This document shows, one piece after another, positions 28,738-41,515 of a stretch of 64,000 bases of DNA. The notes under the pieces were generated by a model. That model was not told where the DNA came from, searched no databases, and saw only the letters and a program-made list of their open reading frames with translations. Positions within the stretch are counted from its first letter, which is position 1; every line of letters begins with the position of its first letter. Position numbers and translations under genes: made by a program. Source of the stretch: Litomosoides sigmodontis (Eukaryota; Nematoda; Chromadorea; Rhabditida; Onchocercidae); the NCBI GenBank assembly GCA_963070105.1, contig OY718804.1:7091317-7155316 (forward strand). The letters run 5' to 3'.

Positions 28738-30789
28738 GGCAAATGGCCGAGAAGCCGAAAACTTGCAAGCTTGACGCCATTCAGTAAAACTAAAGAATGA
28801 TACTTCCAGATATCAAGCTGATGTTAGCTGCCAACTATCGCACTGCGCTACCTCCAAATTGCTAGGACTGAAACTGAGGACCAGGTTTACCTCTCACTCA
28901 TACACTCTGTCATTAGAGTAGCACCTATGCGATGGGTGATGTGGGTTTGAATTTTTTAAGATTCGAATTTCAGTTCTCGGATTCCGGTTTCCGTTAATAA
29001 GACACAGGAAAACAACTTTGTGAGCATATACTCTAGAAGAGGTTGGAAGTTGAGGAATCATGATAACAACAATTTAATGGAGATGCTACTCCATGACCCG
29101 CCAAGAAATACTAAACTTGTTGAGACACGGTTCTAGAAATAATATACGACTGAAGCGACATTTTATTATTCCGACGTTGGGAGGATTTTTTCAGTGGTCA
29201 GAATTCTGAGGATGACCACCAGATTTCCAACCAGTATGTCTTCATGACATGACACTGTCGGTACTTAGTGCTTTAATTAACGTTTCATTAAAAATAAAGA
29301 AAACAACAGATCAAGCGTATGTGACAAGTAGGTGACCATTATTTTAGATGAACATTGTGACGAGTCTAATATTTTAAATGCAGATCATCTTCACTCTCTC
29401 GTCGTTCGCTTCTAGAGCAAGATGTGAAGGAGTAGCTATCAACCAGTATTCCTGCACTTCTCGGGACAAATTTGTCCAAGTGATTGGGTAAATTAAAATC
29501 AGAACAAATTTTATTAAGGAGGTTAATTCCCAGCCTAACCAAGAGAGAAAGGATAAGAAAATACGGCTTTTAATTCAAATTACAATTCCTTTTCATAAAA
29601 GAGAAAACTAATTGATGATTGAACTATCAAAGCATTTTCAAATGCTTGACAAGAGCGCCTCATCATACTTATAAACTTAGTGCTATGTTTTTTGATTTCT
29701 CTAATTTAGATTTTAATTAGAAGTAACGCATAACTGTGATGTTCTTTACGTGGATGTGGAAATGACTTAATCAAACAGTGTGACGCACATTAATGTCGCA
29801 CAACGCCTTCACATCATGCGAGGAACACATTTATAAGAATCTTTCTTAAATAAGATTTAACTCACCTGACGCGACTATCGCTGTTCCATTGCACAGAGTA
29901 TGCTGTTAGAGCTGAATGTACAGGTAATCCACCTGATATCCAACAAACTAAACGATAATGTCTCATACAACAACGCCTACGCTTTATAACTCTAAATCAG
30001 CGCTTTTGAGTGCGAAAGCGTTAAATTGGTCATCAATTATCAAGAAGGATAACTTGCATTTAGTTTTACTTGACGTACTAAATGCATGAAGGCAAAGAGA
30101 GGTTAATCTTGATATTTTTTTCTCGAGATCAATCTTGCCAAAATTGAAGTGATCAGATTAAATAAATATGCAAGTGTATAACTATCAGCAAAATGCTGAC
30201 TTATAAAACTGTGACAACTAGTACAATTTTTTAAGGCAATCTTTTTCCTTAAAATTAATCGACGTAACAGCATAAAAATTAACAATACCATCAAATATGT
30301 ACATAATTTATTTACAAAACTTTAGTAGCTCCGGATAATTAAGTGTAAGTGAAATTGTCAAACACCATAAGAAAAACGATTAGTGCTTTGAGATTCGTAA
30401 AATCATCGACAAATTTCCAACGTCTTTTGTTTTTGAGTCCCACGGAAACTGAACTTGAAAGACAGCAAAAAAAAACTCCACTTATCTTCTTTTATAAAAT
30501 ATTTCAAACCAAATGAATAACTTACAGTTACAAGCTGAAAAATCATTCGTCAAAAAAACGATAAAAATAGCAGATATTTCCTTCAAAATTTTTGGTAGGC
30601 TCCTATGCCACTATGAATGATGATAACTCAAAGTCAAATATGTGTAAGATGAAAAGTAACTTAATCAAGTATTTCAATAAATGTTTTTAACAATATTTAC
30701 AGTTCTAACAAAAACGTTAGCAATAAATAATTCATCGTCTTATTATAAATATACCCATATCAGTATAGAAAGATGCTTACGAGTTAAAT
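28738..30789. other. Intergenic region, no gene seen
   Basis: About 2 kb, presumably the promoter of the cysteine-rich gene (minus strand) on the left and the 3' UTR of TM2D2 on the right. No conserved coding motif, RNA gene or mobile element recognised. Confidence 0.5.
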
Positions 30790-31916
30790 CTAATAATATG
30801 GTTGCCAGTTAGATCCATCCGCCGGCAACAAACTTCCCGTGATCAGTAAAAATATGTCAACAATCCACCATAATCCCAAGCCACCAAGTGTCATCAATTT
30901 ACCAACTGCTATAGCTGAATAGCCAAGACAAAAACGATCTACTGCCAAAATCCCCAGGAACAACGAGTATAGCAGTGTCGACAGGAAGTAATGTCCTGTA
31001 TATCTGTAAAGATGTCCAGATGTAGACACTGTTGCTATTGAGAAAATAAGTTCCAGTCGACGAGTTTTAAAATTAATATTATTATATGATAGCTAATAAG
31101 GCTGATACTTCTTATATTGCTGACAAAAAGGAGGTTTCAAAATTTTTTGTAAAAAAACTAAGATAAAGCGAGAGGCAAAAGCTAAAACAGGACAAAGCAT
31201 ACTTAATGCAGGGTGCTTTTCTCAAGAAAGTGCGTGGACCACGACATTCGATGCACGGCAATACTCGGCAGGTCACATTTGTTTGCTCCACGTTTTCATA
31301 ACGTGTGCCACCCCATGTAATACATGCCCCATCAACCTGAAAAATATAATAGCGATTACGAACTATACATTATAGTCATTTAACAAACCAAACCCTTGAA
31401 TAGTTTCATTAACTGAAAGTTTACCTTTGTATTGTTAGCTTCAGGAATTGATGACGCATCTACTGGGGCATCGCAATCAACCCACCTCAAAAACAATGTC
31501 ATTTTAGCTATACTTTTATACGAATCTGAAGTAAAAATAATCTTCGCTTCTAAAACCTAACACCCTTACCCTCCTTGTCCTATCCCAATCAGTACTTACG
31601 TTTAATCTCGCGTTACTTCGAGTCAAAAAGTTGAGCTTTAATGACAGGTAAACCCGTTGCTCAATTGCGATTCAAACGCAAACCTTTCGTCAAGAAAACT
31701 GCATGGTACAAGTGGACCAGATGGATTCAAATCGAAACCCTCTAATTCACAAATACCAAAACCATCATTATCTGGAAGGAATGGTGTTGAAATGACAGCA
31801 GCAATAACAATATTCCCATGTTTCTGTCCTTTAGGGATTGAAACTGGATTCGTTTGAATTCCAGAAATAGGCACCACAATGATCAATAACGTAATCAGAA
31901 AGCTATCAACATACAT
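30790..31916 (-). CDS. TM2D2: TM2 domain-containing protein 2 (TM2D2/amaretto orthologue)
   Basis: Four exons: 31684..31916, 31425..31485, 31203..31336, 30790..31003, giving 213 residues, virtually the length of human TM2D2. It has an N-terminal signal sequence, an extracellular cysteine-rich part ([20 protein letters not shown]), then two membrane helices linked by the conserved DRFCLG turn and the [19 protein letters not shown] segment, ending [14 protein letters not shown]2D proteins are paired membrane proteins linked to Notch signalling and phagocytosis in flies. The ATG sits one base after an ATTTTAG acceptor, a probable trans-splice site. The acceptor chosen for exon 4 restores the conserved PCIKYTGHYF junction. 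Confidence 0.93.
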
Positions 31917-32567
31917 CCTAAAATTTTAACATTAAATATTAGTGTAATCAAAATCACATATGGCGCACACAGGAAAGCAAAAACAGAAAGCCATAGATCA
32001 AGAAGAGTAAATTAAGAAAAAAAGAAAGGTACACTTACATGTAAATGTGAACTTATGAATACAAATTTCTACTTATACAAATGCATACATCTCTATCACT
32101 TCTCTGATCCAAAAATCCGTCGGTTTATGTAAAAGGATGCATTAATTTTACATCGTTACACCTGGCCAATTGGAAAAGTTCAGCCATTTCGATCAAATGT
32201 GAAAATTAAAGCTTCATTTGTACTTCTGCATTAAAGACTATTATTTGGCGAAATTCAAGATTCTACATTATTTCATGTTTTTATTCATAATATCGTGAAC
32301 CTCAAAAAATCTACATGTCACTATTCCGAGAATTTCAACATTTTCGGCACTATAAAAGTTTTAGTTCAGAAGAAACACAAGAATACTTCTGCACTAAAAA
32401 CGTAGATATATGAACGCTCCTAATTACCAGCAAAATCTTTCAATGATTTACATCCGTGGAGAGCCTAGTAACATAGCAAAGTGTTTGGTAACAAAAAAAA
32501 AATTAAAAGAACAACGACATCTAGTAGGAAAAATTAGCTGTATCAGGAAATGAGGATATCTTCACAG
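31917..32567. other. Spacer between TM2D2 and SDHAF2 genes
   Basis: A 651-bp AT-rich spacer between two minus-strand genes; no coding signal. It is short enough for downstream-gene trans-splicing to be considered (see operon finding). Confidence 0.5.
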
Positions 32568-33017
32568 TTATCCTTGCCATTTTGCCTTTTCAGAAACTGC
32601 TTCGGTCCTCTTCTTAACGAAGTCCAGCAGCAACTGGAAAACTTCGCAATTCTTTAAATTTTCGGGTAAATTTTTCTTTCTAGAGAGAAAGTAGTACAAA
32701 TCCCATTCCATATGTTCACCATTAATAATTTCGTCGTAACGCATCAACTGCAGCAAATTCATTTTTGGCAACATTTGATCCGCAAACTCTCCCAATAATA
32801 TATCATTTTCCAGAATGCCACGCTTCCTGCTTTGGTACAGCAGCCGAGACCGTTTTGTTTCTATATATTCATTCTCTAACCGCAATTCCCGATTATATTC
32901 ATGTGCCGTTTGAGCGATCGTTACCGAAGACTGGTCGGAAAACCAAGCCAGAAAATCAAGTCGTGGGAACTGTTTCCGTGCTTTAAAGCATTGTCGAACT
33001 GTTCCACAAAGAGCCAT
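32568..33017 (-). CDS. SDHAF2: Succinate dehydrogenase assembly factor 2 (SDHAF2/Sdh5)
   Basis: One uninterrupted exon of 149 residues. SDHAF2 helps attach FAD covalently to the flavoprotein subunit SDHA in the mitochondrial matrix. The core signature is present: SRLLYQSRKRGILENDILLG, then the YDEII segment and WDLYYFLSRK, as in the Sdh5/SdhE family. The first 25-30 residues are basic and poor in acids, fitting a mitochondrial presequence. The ATG at 33017 is the only sensible start; no upstream exon or clear acceptor was found. Having no intron is unusual next to its multi-exon neighbours but plausible for so short a gene. Confidence 0.93.
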   Translation of the reverse strand: MALCGTVRQCFKARKQFPRLDFLAWFSDQSSVTIAQTAHEYNRELRLENEYIETKRSRLLYQSRKRGILENDILLGEFADQMLPKMNLLQLMRYDEIINGEHMEWDLYYFLSRKKNLPENLKNCEVFQLLLDFVKKRTEAVSEKAKWQG

Positions 33018-33591
33018 ATATTCACGATTGCTTGCTGCGTCTTACAGACTCGACAAGTACGCTGTAATACCCACCAAGTAGAGAAATAACAAAGATCTCC
33101 CATAAATAATTTGAGAAAAAGAATTACTTGAGAAATAAGAATCATCAAAAGAAACCTGGGTTACCTAATATTCACTTAACAGTTAGCAATAAGTTTTATA
33201 TTAAATGTAGTTATAAACACATAAGACATAGATATTATATATCCTTAAAGTTAAAGGTGAAGTCAGAATGAAAGATTTTTGTTGCAAAATGTTGCAAAAG
33301 AATGATGATTTATTTTCAAGTGGATGATACATGTTTCAAGTTCGACATTTTTTCGTTCACAAAGCACATCATACACGTTAACTTTGGAATTTGTAATATT
33401 TATTTGGAACTAAAGAATGAGCACGATAAAACGAGGTACAGCGCAGCCACAGAAAACAAACTTCATCTCTTAATAACAACCAAAGTGTACTATATTTAGT
33501 ACCACTTATTAAACGAAGGTAAATCCCCTAGGCAATAATTAGCAACATCAAACAACTGAACTTCATTAACAGGAAAAGAATTTCCAAGGAA
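33018..33591. other. Spacer between SDHAF2 and DRG2 genes
   Basis: 574-bp AT-rich spacer between two minus-strand genes; contains SDHAF2 upstream sequence and the DRG2 3' UTR. No other feature seen. Confidence 0.5.
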
Positions 33592-35956
33592 TCATTTTTT
33601 GACAATTTGTACTACATCTTCGTGGTGTAACTTATGGTGTATGCCCACTCGCTGCGGTGAAAACTTCGCGCTAGTACCCCAAACAATTGCATAGCGAAAT
33701 GCGGTAGCAAGATTGCGGTGTAAGGCGTGACAAGCATGTTCAATTGTTGCACCACGCCGCAGTATTAAACCATCGTCCGGTCCTAAAATTAAACATCTTA
33801 ATGAAAATTCCACCAATTTACTTTGGAAACTTTGAATCAATGAAAGGCATGCAGTCTGTTGATAATGAGAAAATGAATCAGAAAAAACATCACGAACGCT
33901 ATTTAGGGGATTTTCAGTTACTGAAAGATAAAATTCTTGAATTTATAACTCAGTTTGCAAATACAACCTAAGTCAGGTGCATTTCCTGGCTTTTTGGTGT
34001 ATACCCTGATAAGTGCCAAATATTCCCAAATTTTTTCCACCATGTAATCCATATTTAGTTTCATTTCACAACTAATTACAACTGAATCTTTGATGCGAGC
34101 TAACCTGTAAAACGGTTGCATAAACACTGACTTGATATCTTCTATTTAGTAGTAATTACCCTACCTTTTATGAACATTAAAAGTCTCCCCACCCCCCCCC
34201 CCCCACCTATATAAAACCCTGAAATGTTAATTGGAATATATCAACCTCCGTTTTCCTCTTCTTCACCTGCTTTAACCCGCTGTTTGACAGGATAATCGGG
34301 GTATCAAATGCTATCAAAAACTGCTCTTCATTTACAATAAAATAACAAAAAACTTCATCACCTGTCCACTTCCTCCATGCTTATTTGGTCGATTTTATTA
34401 TATACATAAAGACATGGTATATACACACGATTTCCTTGTATGACATCAATTAATTCATCCACTCTAAGAAAGTGACATCATTATTAATTTTTAATCTTAT
34501 TCAGTAAAGATCAACCTCATCAGCTCTCGAAAGTTTTTATTCTGCACTGCATACACCTTAGCTGAATTTGATAAGCAAAAGCATCATAATCACCCCACAT
34601 GCTACAAAGCGTAAGTTAGGCAAATAAGAAAAAGCTTATGAAAACTTACGTGCAGTCAGCTCTGAAAACGACGTCAGCATTGAAAATCTTGTACTCATGT
34701 AACACAGTCATTACCAATTTTTCATTACAGTGTGTTAATGGGACCGTATGGGTAAACTTTACTCCTCCAATTTTCTTCTGCTTGAGATATATTAACGGCG
34801 GCTTCTTGTTTAATCGAATACCAACTGATTCCAGTTCTTTTGAAAGGAGAGTTTTCTGAAGCGTTTTTAAGCCTTGATGAGTTAGGGCCACGGAGTACTA
34901 GTACTGATTGATGAAAATTAAATTCCTTATATGAGTCCCAATGTTTTGTTTATAGTGGTTCGTCCAGCAAAAAGGAATTTCTATTGCGTTGGACATAAAG
35001 AGAGGGAACTTGAAAAGGGATGTGCCTGTGAAACGAAATTGCTAATAAGTTCCAACAAACATAAACATTCAAAGTGCATGTGTACTTCATTCTTTGGTAT
35101 AATCCGTTCTATTTCATCTGGGATAATACCTTTTAATAAAAATTTATATATCCATAAAGTATGCTGACCTGTATTTCACCCTTTGCTGCATCCAGCATCA
35201 TCAGAATAATATCAGCTGTTCTCGCCACTGCTATAACTTGCCTTCCTCGACCTATACGATTAACAGTCATCTTATGTCGTCCAAATATTTCCAGAGACCG
35301 CTGCTTTGAATTTGGTTATGTGAAATCAAGAGTGTAAAGACATACCTTTGCCATGCGCAGCTCCTTCAATAATACCAGGTAAATCAAGCAGTTGTATATT
35401 CGCTCCTTCATATTCGATAACGCCAGGTATACATGTAAGCGTAGTAAACTCATATGAAGCTGCAGCGCTTTCAGTTGTAGTAATTGATGACAACAGTGTC
35501 GATTTGCCGACTGAAGGAAAGCCAACCTAAATAAAAATTACTCTTGCAGTTGCTTACTTTTTCATTTACTAAAGGTAAGTGCTTCAAGGAACATGCCATC
35601 CAAATTTATTACTGTAGGCGTAAATATCTTTTAATTATTTACCGAGCTTGAAAAAACAGGCATCAAAAAACATACATAGAAATTTTTCTAAATCCAACTT
35701 CTTGAAAATTCGTTAAGGCTTAAGGAACTTATAAATCTATGATTCAACTAACCATAGCTACTCGAGCATCACCACTCTTCATTACATCGAATCCATCACC
35801 CTTACTGGTGCCACCCTTTGTAGTTGGTTCTAATAATTGCTGCCTGTATTTCGCAAGTTTTGCTTTCAGAAGACCCAAATGATACTCGGTAGCTTTATTC
35901 TTTTGTGTCCTACTGATTTCGTGTTCAATTTCTTGGATCTTTTCAACAATGCCCAT
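33592..35956 (-). CDS. DRG2: Developmentally regulated GTP-binding protein 2 (DRG2)
   Basis: Seven exons: 35753..35956, 35346..35526, 35169..35251, 34650..34855, 34362..34463, 33968..34104, 33592..33782, giving 367 residues (human DRG2 364). It is an OBG/DRG-family GTPase acting with a DFRP/RWDD1-type partner on translating ribosomes. Seen: N-terminal helix with [21 protein letters not shown]-loop GFPSVGKST (about 70-78), G3 DLPGI, G4 NKID, and C-terminal TGS domain ending [22 protein letters not shown] and TKKPGNAPD place it with DRG2 rather than DRG1. Exon 4 was started after CTTCAG at 34856 because this restores the conserved GEIQ-KTLL junction; the longer open frame upstream is intronic. 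Two AG sites just before the ATG could serve for trans-splicing. Confidence 0.95.
34192..34204. repeat. Homopolymer run of 13 C
   Basis: Thirteen consecutive C on the plus strand within a DRG2 intron (34105-34361 interval minus the exon borders), flanked by further C-rich bases. Confidence 0.85.
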
Positions 35957-36831
35957 ACCTGATACCTGAAGAGCAGTAACCACCATGACGCATTAAAAGA
36001 TAAAAACTTAAGCACGTTTTTGGCACACCAAAGTGGCAGAATTAAATCCTACGCAAAAGTCCAGCTCCTAATACCATAGAATCTACGATTCTAATGGTAC
36101 GCCAATCCCCCTCTCTCAATATTCTTTCGAAACATTACAGGTAGGATATGGATAGAATATACTCTAAGACTGCATAGCTGAAGACCCTTTCCCTATTGAA
36201 ATTTCGACAACACTATTCACTGCAACACACTATGAAACTATAGCAGACGAATTTCTCACCTTTTACAAAGCTTCTGAAGAACTGCCTCGGAGCATCAAAA
36301 CCACACCAAGCAATTTGCCATTTGGAAAATTTTACGAATTTATTTCGAGATCAAACATGAAACGAAATTTCCTGGTTTTTTATATCACAGGCATAAGTGA
36401 GAATACCACTTTTCATAAATCCCGAAAGCAGCACCACTAAACATGATGTTTAATAAAATTAGGCTATGGCTTTCAATATTAACGCTTCATCTGCAATTCC
36501 GTACTTCTTCTATTAATGATAATCGAATCTTAAAAAATGCAAATACTTACAACCACAAAAAGTGCTTCATAATCTCAGGTGAATCATTCGGTAAAGAACT
36601 ACTGTAGCTTGGCTACTAACAAACAGCGTACCGTGATTTTTACCTATAAAGGAACTTATCCAATCTTACATGTTCACATCCATAAGATCCACCAATAAAC
36701 ATCATAACAAGGCGAATAAAATCTACACCTTAGCAGTACAACAACTGAACATAATGTCTGGACTACAAGCATTAAAAATGAGAATACAATTTATGACAAA
36801 TCATCATAATCCGTAAAAATCATCCTTCAAA
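35957..36831. other. Spacer between DRG2 and RPRD1 genes
   Basis: 875-bp AT-rich spacer between two minus-strand genes; no coding evidence on either strand. Confidence 0.5.
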
Positions 36832-39076
36832 CTATTCAATTTCTGCATCATCCTCGTTTCCGTTCTTACCGCTTTTGAACAATTCACCGAGGGAAGGAAG
36901 TGGAGGTAATGCGCTGGAGGGTAAATCAGCTAAATCAGGCAAAGAATCAAAATGCTCCTTCACCTAAAAAAATTTTCTACCACTTTTCAGATAAAAAAGT
37001 ATTGTTTTACATTATTTTTCAGTGATTTCCGACAAGTAAATCCAACAATGCTATTGTACTTTAGCTATGTTATTGAAGTTCTGGTTTTAAAAAAAGACGA
37101 ACTGATACTAAAATTGTTAACAGCCCTTATTTCAGTCTTTTTTAAACATAATAGACCAGATATATAGAATGTATTTGAACTAAAGATTTTTGAAAAATAA
37201 GCAACTACTATATTCATTTCATATAAAATCAAAACATCAATTTTGCCAGTCAAAAATAATAAAAACAAACCGATGTCTTTTCCTGTTCCAACTTTTCTAC
37301 TTTTGCCCGCACGGAGCGCAACATCTCGTCGTTTCTTACTGCACTGGCTTTCAAGAAACCAAAATATTCAGGTAGCAGCTGTTGCAAAGACCGCCTGTCC
37401 TCCATTTCTGTAGCAAGTCTAAAATACGATAAAAATTTATGAAATTATTGCTTCCATGTGAAAACTGTTAGAAGAAATACTACACTGAGTATTCTAAAAA
37501 ATCACCTTTTACAATATTCCTTAACCACTGGTTCAGCTTCCTTAATCTTCTTCAATAATTCCACGGCTTGAGATTCATTCCTAATAGGTTTTAAAAGAGC
37601 AGGGTTTGCTATCGTCTCTGGGAATGAGGCTATCAGTTGGCTAAAAAGGGTTTAGAATCTGTAAATAAATGTCCAAATATTAATGTGAGAACAAGAAATT
37701 TCTAATACTCTCTGCATTATTTTCCCTGTGCTGCCGAAATATCCAAAACAACTTCAACCCCAATAACAACAACATTTAGTTGGAAGGCTCATAAAAATAG
37801 TCAGCAGAAAAGTTTAAAACATAAGATGAATTTCTACCGTGTTTCGGCATCAGCTGATGGTGGATCTTCTAATTTTTTCAACAATGCTATTACATCTTCT
37901 GTTACTCGAGTCATGACTTTGATATCAAAATTCTCACTGTCTATTTTGCTCTGTAAAAAATAAGATATAGTGAACAGTGATTATGACTTTCAAACTCATG
38001 TCGACGAAACGCAAGAGTTAATGGATAATTAAAGTCATACATATTTAAAGAAGCAAACTGACCTTTTTCGGTTCCGGGGAATCTGTATCAACGGTGGGAG
38101 CTGATAAATGAGGTGAATCCACTGCCTTTCCAATATTCGGTGGTGTGGTCGGTGTTTTTTGAATGCTTTCAGTACTTGAAATTGTTCCTCCTAAGTCAAT
38201 ATTGAACTCAACAAGTCTTATTCCAGTCAGCGAAGATGCTACAGCGTTCATTAATCTATCTACCTTCGCATCCGAATATATTTGGCGTTCACGAAAAACT
38301 CTCAAAATTTTTTTCATCGCCACCACCGCATCAGCATCTGCATGGAGACTGACATGCCTGCAAAACATTTTCTTTAGGTGGATAAATTTTTTAACTCATC
38401 CCTTTCCACCGAAATAAACAGCGTTTTACAAACAACTGAAGGATAAAAACCACAAGAAACATACCTAAAAGCTGGTTCTAAATTTTCATAAAACATTCTC
38501 ATGAAATGTGGGCAATGCTTTCGACTGTTTTGTATAACATCGTTGGCCAGATAGAGCAGATTGATAAGACGAACTGGTTTCGTTTCCTTCTTGATTTCCT
38601 GAACATGATAATAGAGGATGTTTTTAGCCAAAATGATTCTTCCTGCACAAAGCCGTAAGTTCACTTCTTCGTATACTGAAGAATTTCTTTTTCGCTCCTC
38701 ACAATAATCAACGAATTTGGCAAACAGTGCATCAGTAAGGAATAGGAAGCTCAAAACTTCTCGACCTCTATGGTAGACCACGAAATCATGAAAAGCATAT
38801 GCAGGAGTTCGTAGATGACAAATCAAATTCACATTCATTAAAAAGGAATCAATGACGTGAGCTCTTTACAGGCCAATACTAGCTAAGCTATAGCATAGCA
38901 TTTTCAACTCGCAAACAGCTGAAAACATCAGTTACCTGAAGCCATACTTTAACAATTGTTTCTGCGTGACTCTTCTGGTGATGTAATAGCCACATGGACA
39001 TCATCTGCACCGACTGCTGCGTCGTATTCAACGTCTGCAGCCGTCTGGACATTGCCGCTTCGGAAAATCCGGCCAT
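36832..39076 (-). CDS. RPRD1: RPRD1-like CTD-interacting protein (CID domain)
   Basis: Seven exons: 38936..39076, 38465..38598, 38063..38357, 37838..37950, 37506..37640, 37271..37418, 36832..36963, giving about 365 residues. The first 130 residues form a CID domain (FSEAAMSRRLQTLNTTQQSV, LLYLANDVIQNSRK) that binds the phosphorylated C-terminal domain of RNA polymerase II; a proline/serine linker and a coiled-coil region (CREB-like: LATEMEDRRSLQQLL) follow, and the tail reads SLPDLADLPSSALPPLPSLG, matching human RPRD1A/B. RPRD1 helps dephosphorylate the CTD during transcription. The border at 37271 is uncertain by one base but is fixed by phase. An acceptor (TTTAAGTAG) lies nine bases before the ATG. 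Confidence 0.93.
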
Positions 39077-39944
39077 GGATGACACCTACTTAAAGAGTAT
39101 GCAAATTAATAGTAGCTTGTTGACAGCACACAGAACGACAAATACTCTCAGCGAAACAGCCCTCTATTGCTTTCGAATTGTCTCTCTGATGATGCCGACC
39201 CATCATTCCATCACCTGCAGCTTCTCAATCGCTTGTCCCGATAGCACCACCTATCTCTCTCACTCTCCAATCCAACAATCTCTTCGTCCCCTCTTCTCCT
39301 TCTGTCTCCAACACCCGCAAACTCCTGCACTCCCGTCCCCGTCCCACGTCCCGCCCTCCAACTTCCCGCTCCTCCTTTCCCATTCACAATGAGCAGTGAG
39401 GTATTTGAAATCTGTATGAGACAAACTTTAATGGTCCACAAGACGGTTCGTTAGAGTTTGCAAAGACAACAGGCGATAAGGTGTTGTCAGTGAAGCGGTG
39501 CGGCGCTGTCTGTCTAGGGCGGTAAAGTTCTGCATACAATTGCTTATTGTCGTAGAAGAGGCCGCGAAGGGGAAAGCTGAACCTAACTTGAAATCTTCTT
39601 TGCATGTCATGTCATGTTGAAAGCCTCGAGAGAGCAACTGAAATGCAAATGTCTTAGTAATGGTTTTAATCGGTGGAAGTGACGCGCAAGCACTCATTTC
39701 TATAATTCTCCACAAAAACATACGGTTCTGTGCGGGACAAGCTCTTGCAGTGATGTTGTCATCAATCTGGCCAATATTGTTCACGCAGGTACAACGCCAG
39801 TTACGTAGCTACTCACACCATTCTTCTTCACTTGACCATTTCTGCAAAGTCAGAATTGCACGTAACATTGTTGGGTTGGTTATGTGTTATTAGAAGTGAA
39901 GATCAGACATTGAGAGATACGCAACTTTCGGTGGTAAACGCAAA
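39077..39944. other. Divergent region with a pyrimidine-rich block
   Basis: Lies upstream of RPRD1 on one strand and of a tentative gene on the other. The block 39217-39390 is strikingly C/T-rich on the plus strand and low in complexity. Overlapping open frames on both strands here show no conserved motif. Confidence 0.5.
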
Positions 39945-40556
39945 ATGATTTGCTTGTTACGTAAGTGGTCGGAGTGGATTTTTTTATTAATGATCGTGCA
40001 ACAGCACTCTGTGACACCCCCCCCCCCCCCACCCCCCGAATAGGTCGGCGATGAAGAGTTCCGATTTTCTGTTTTCATCCAAGTGCGATACCAGATCTAT
40101 TTCATAAATGTACTGTATTTAACTATTGGAACATTACTGCTCGTAACGTACGGCTCAGCAAACTGTTCAAAAGCAAGGAAACTTTCAATCACAAAAAATG
40201 GTACTTTTTACTTTACTTCCGTACCATACTTCATGAATTTCTTCGAAAATCTGGAACCTAAACTCCCTGCAGGTTGGAAAGTTGAACTTCAACTTAACGA
40301 ACTTATGAGAAGTTGCATTAACGTGGAGATGCACAATTCTGGTGTAACATTTAAGGCGTGTAATAACTTATTTAATCAGTTCAAATGCAGCAACACTCAA
40401 CGAACCAAAGAAAGCAGTTGTTGAGCATTCCATACGCTTAAGTTTTCGCAATGATTTGCCGAAAAGTGAAGGAAGTGGCGAGTATTCGCTGAAAACCACT
40501 GCCAAGCATCATCCTAAAACTGCACCTATGAATCCTGATGAGACGCAGTCGGGGTA
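39945..40556 (+). CDS. Tentative secreted or membrane protein, galectin-like fragment
   Basis: Best supported exons are 39945..39960 (ATG, GTAAGT donor), 40084..40341 and 40418..about 40556; phases agree. The product starts with a hydrophobic leader ending near TYGSANC, followed by FYFTSVPYFMNFFENLEPKL and INVEMHNSG, then SIRLSFRNDLP. The order (short strand, PG-like turn, S-x-N-x-x-x-H-N, then a strand with R) is like the first half of a galectin domain, but the canonical H-N-P-R and W-G-x-E-x-R core cannot be followed with confidence; a CWEERPRR block at about 40620-40643 is in an uncertain frame. The 3' structure is unresolved, so this may be a diverged gene or a decaying one. Confidence 0.3.
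40017..40037. repeat. C homopolymer (14 C, A, 6 C)
   Basis: Fourteen C, one A, then six C on the plus strand, inside the first intron of the tentative galectin-like gene. Length may be unreliable. Confidence 0.85.
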
Positions 40557-41125
40557 GGCGCTTCTTTCTGTTGTTTCATGCTGTTTGATGATAAGTGTGA
40601 TGGAAGTGAGGAAATGATTTGTTGGGAAGAAAGGCCGCGCCGGTATGCTTCACTTCGATGCCATCCTGCTACTCCTTCATATCCATTTCAGAAAATTTTC
40701 ACTCCCCAACGGCACGTTAGTTACAGTGATAGTTGGAAGATTGAATTAGTTGTGCATTTAGTAGCGAATGCATAGCTTCTTTTAGAGCAGTTGGCTCGAA
40801 GAATTTAGCACTCTCCAAACATACGCCGAAATTATATCTTCAAGCTCAAACCGTTGTCGGGAAATCTACGGTTACTTTGCATTTCACTCTCTGAATTGAA
40901 CCAAAACCATGCTGATGATCGCTACTTCGATTATCCACCTCCTTCTGAGCGAAACTTTTGTCTCAAATTTTTTAGAAACTTTCAATACTCCATTTACTTT
41001 TCGCTTTCCATCTCATTTAATATTTCAGTTGGTTGTAGTGCAAATTACAAAGCGTTTTATTATCTTACATCAGCTGATTAGAATATCCGATAAAAAGGTG
41101 AGCGCAGGAGACAAAGCTCATCGCA

Positions 41126-41515
41126 GTGAACAACTATCCATTATTTAAGATCGCTCGAAGTGAGAAGTTGACTGACGATAAAACGCAAATATCTGCATTG
41201 TCGGCAGACTTTACTCAATTAACTGCGGGATCAGAAGGGAATGACAAGCAGTCATCAAAGACATTAACTGAATCGACAGTGAAGGAAAACCGAAACCGTG
41301 GAAAGTTAAAGAGTCAGTCGGAATATGGCAAAGCTCTACAGGAGTCTGTCACACAAAACATTTCAATAAGCCAGTTATTAAGCGCTGCGCAAAGTAAGAA
41401 AAAGCAACAGTCGGAGGTGGAGGAGTCGGGAAGCACCGAGGAGAGTATTGCTTCTCCTGCGGACGATCCCAAGCGATCCAGTAAATCTCCTGCACGCTCA
41501 ACACAACCTGGATGA
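41126..41515 (+). other. Open frame encoding a Ser/Lys/Glu-rich low-complexity segment
   Basis: A 390-bp open frame, without its own ATG, rich in Ser, Lys, Gln and Glu (for example KKKQQSEVEESGSTEES) and ending SKSPARSTQPG. Upstream, an acceptor-like TATTTCAG near 41028 and a GTGAGC near 41098 could join it to earlier exons. It may be the disordered C-terminal exon of the gene beginning at 39945, but no continuous reading frame could be assembled. Confidence that it is coding is low. Confidence 0.25.

Noticed and set aside
39428..39784. 118-codon minus-strand frame upstream of RPRD1
   Set aside because: No signal peptide, domain or conserved motif; overlaps frames on the other strand of equal length.
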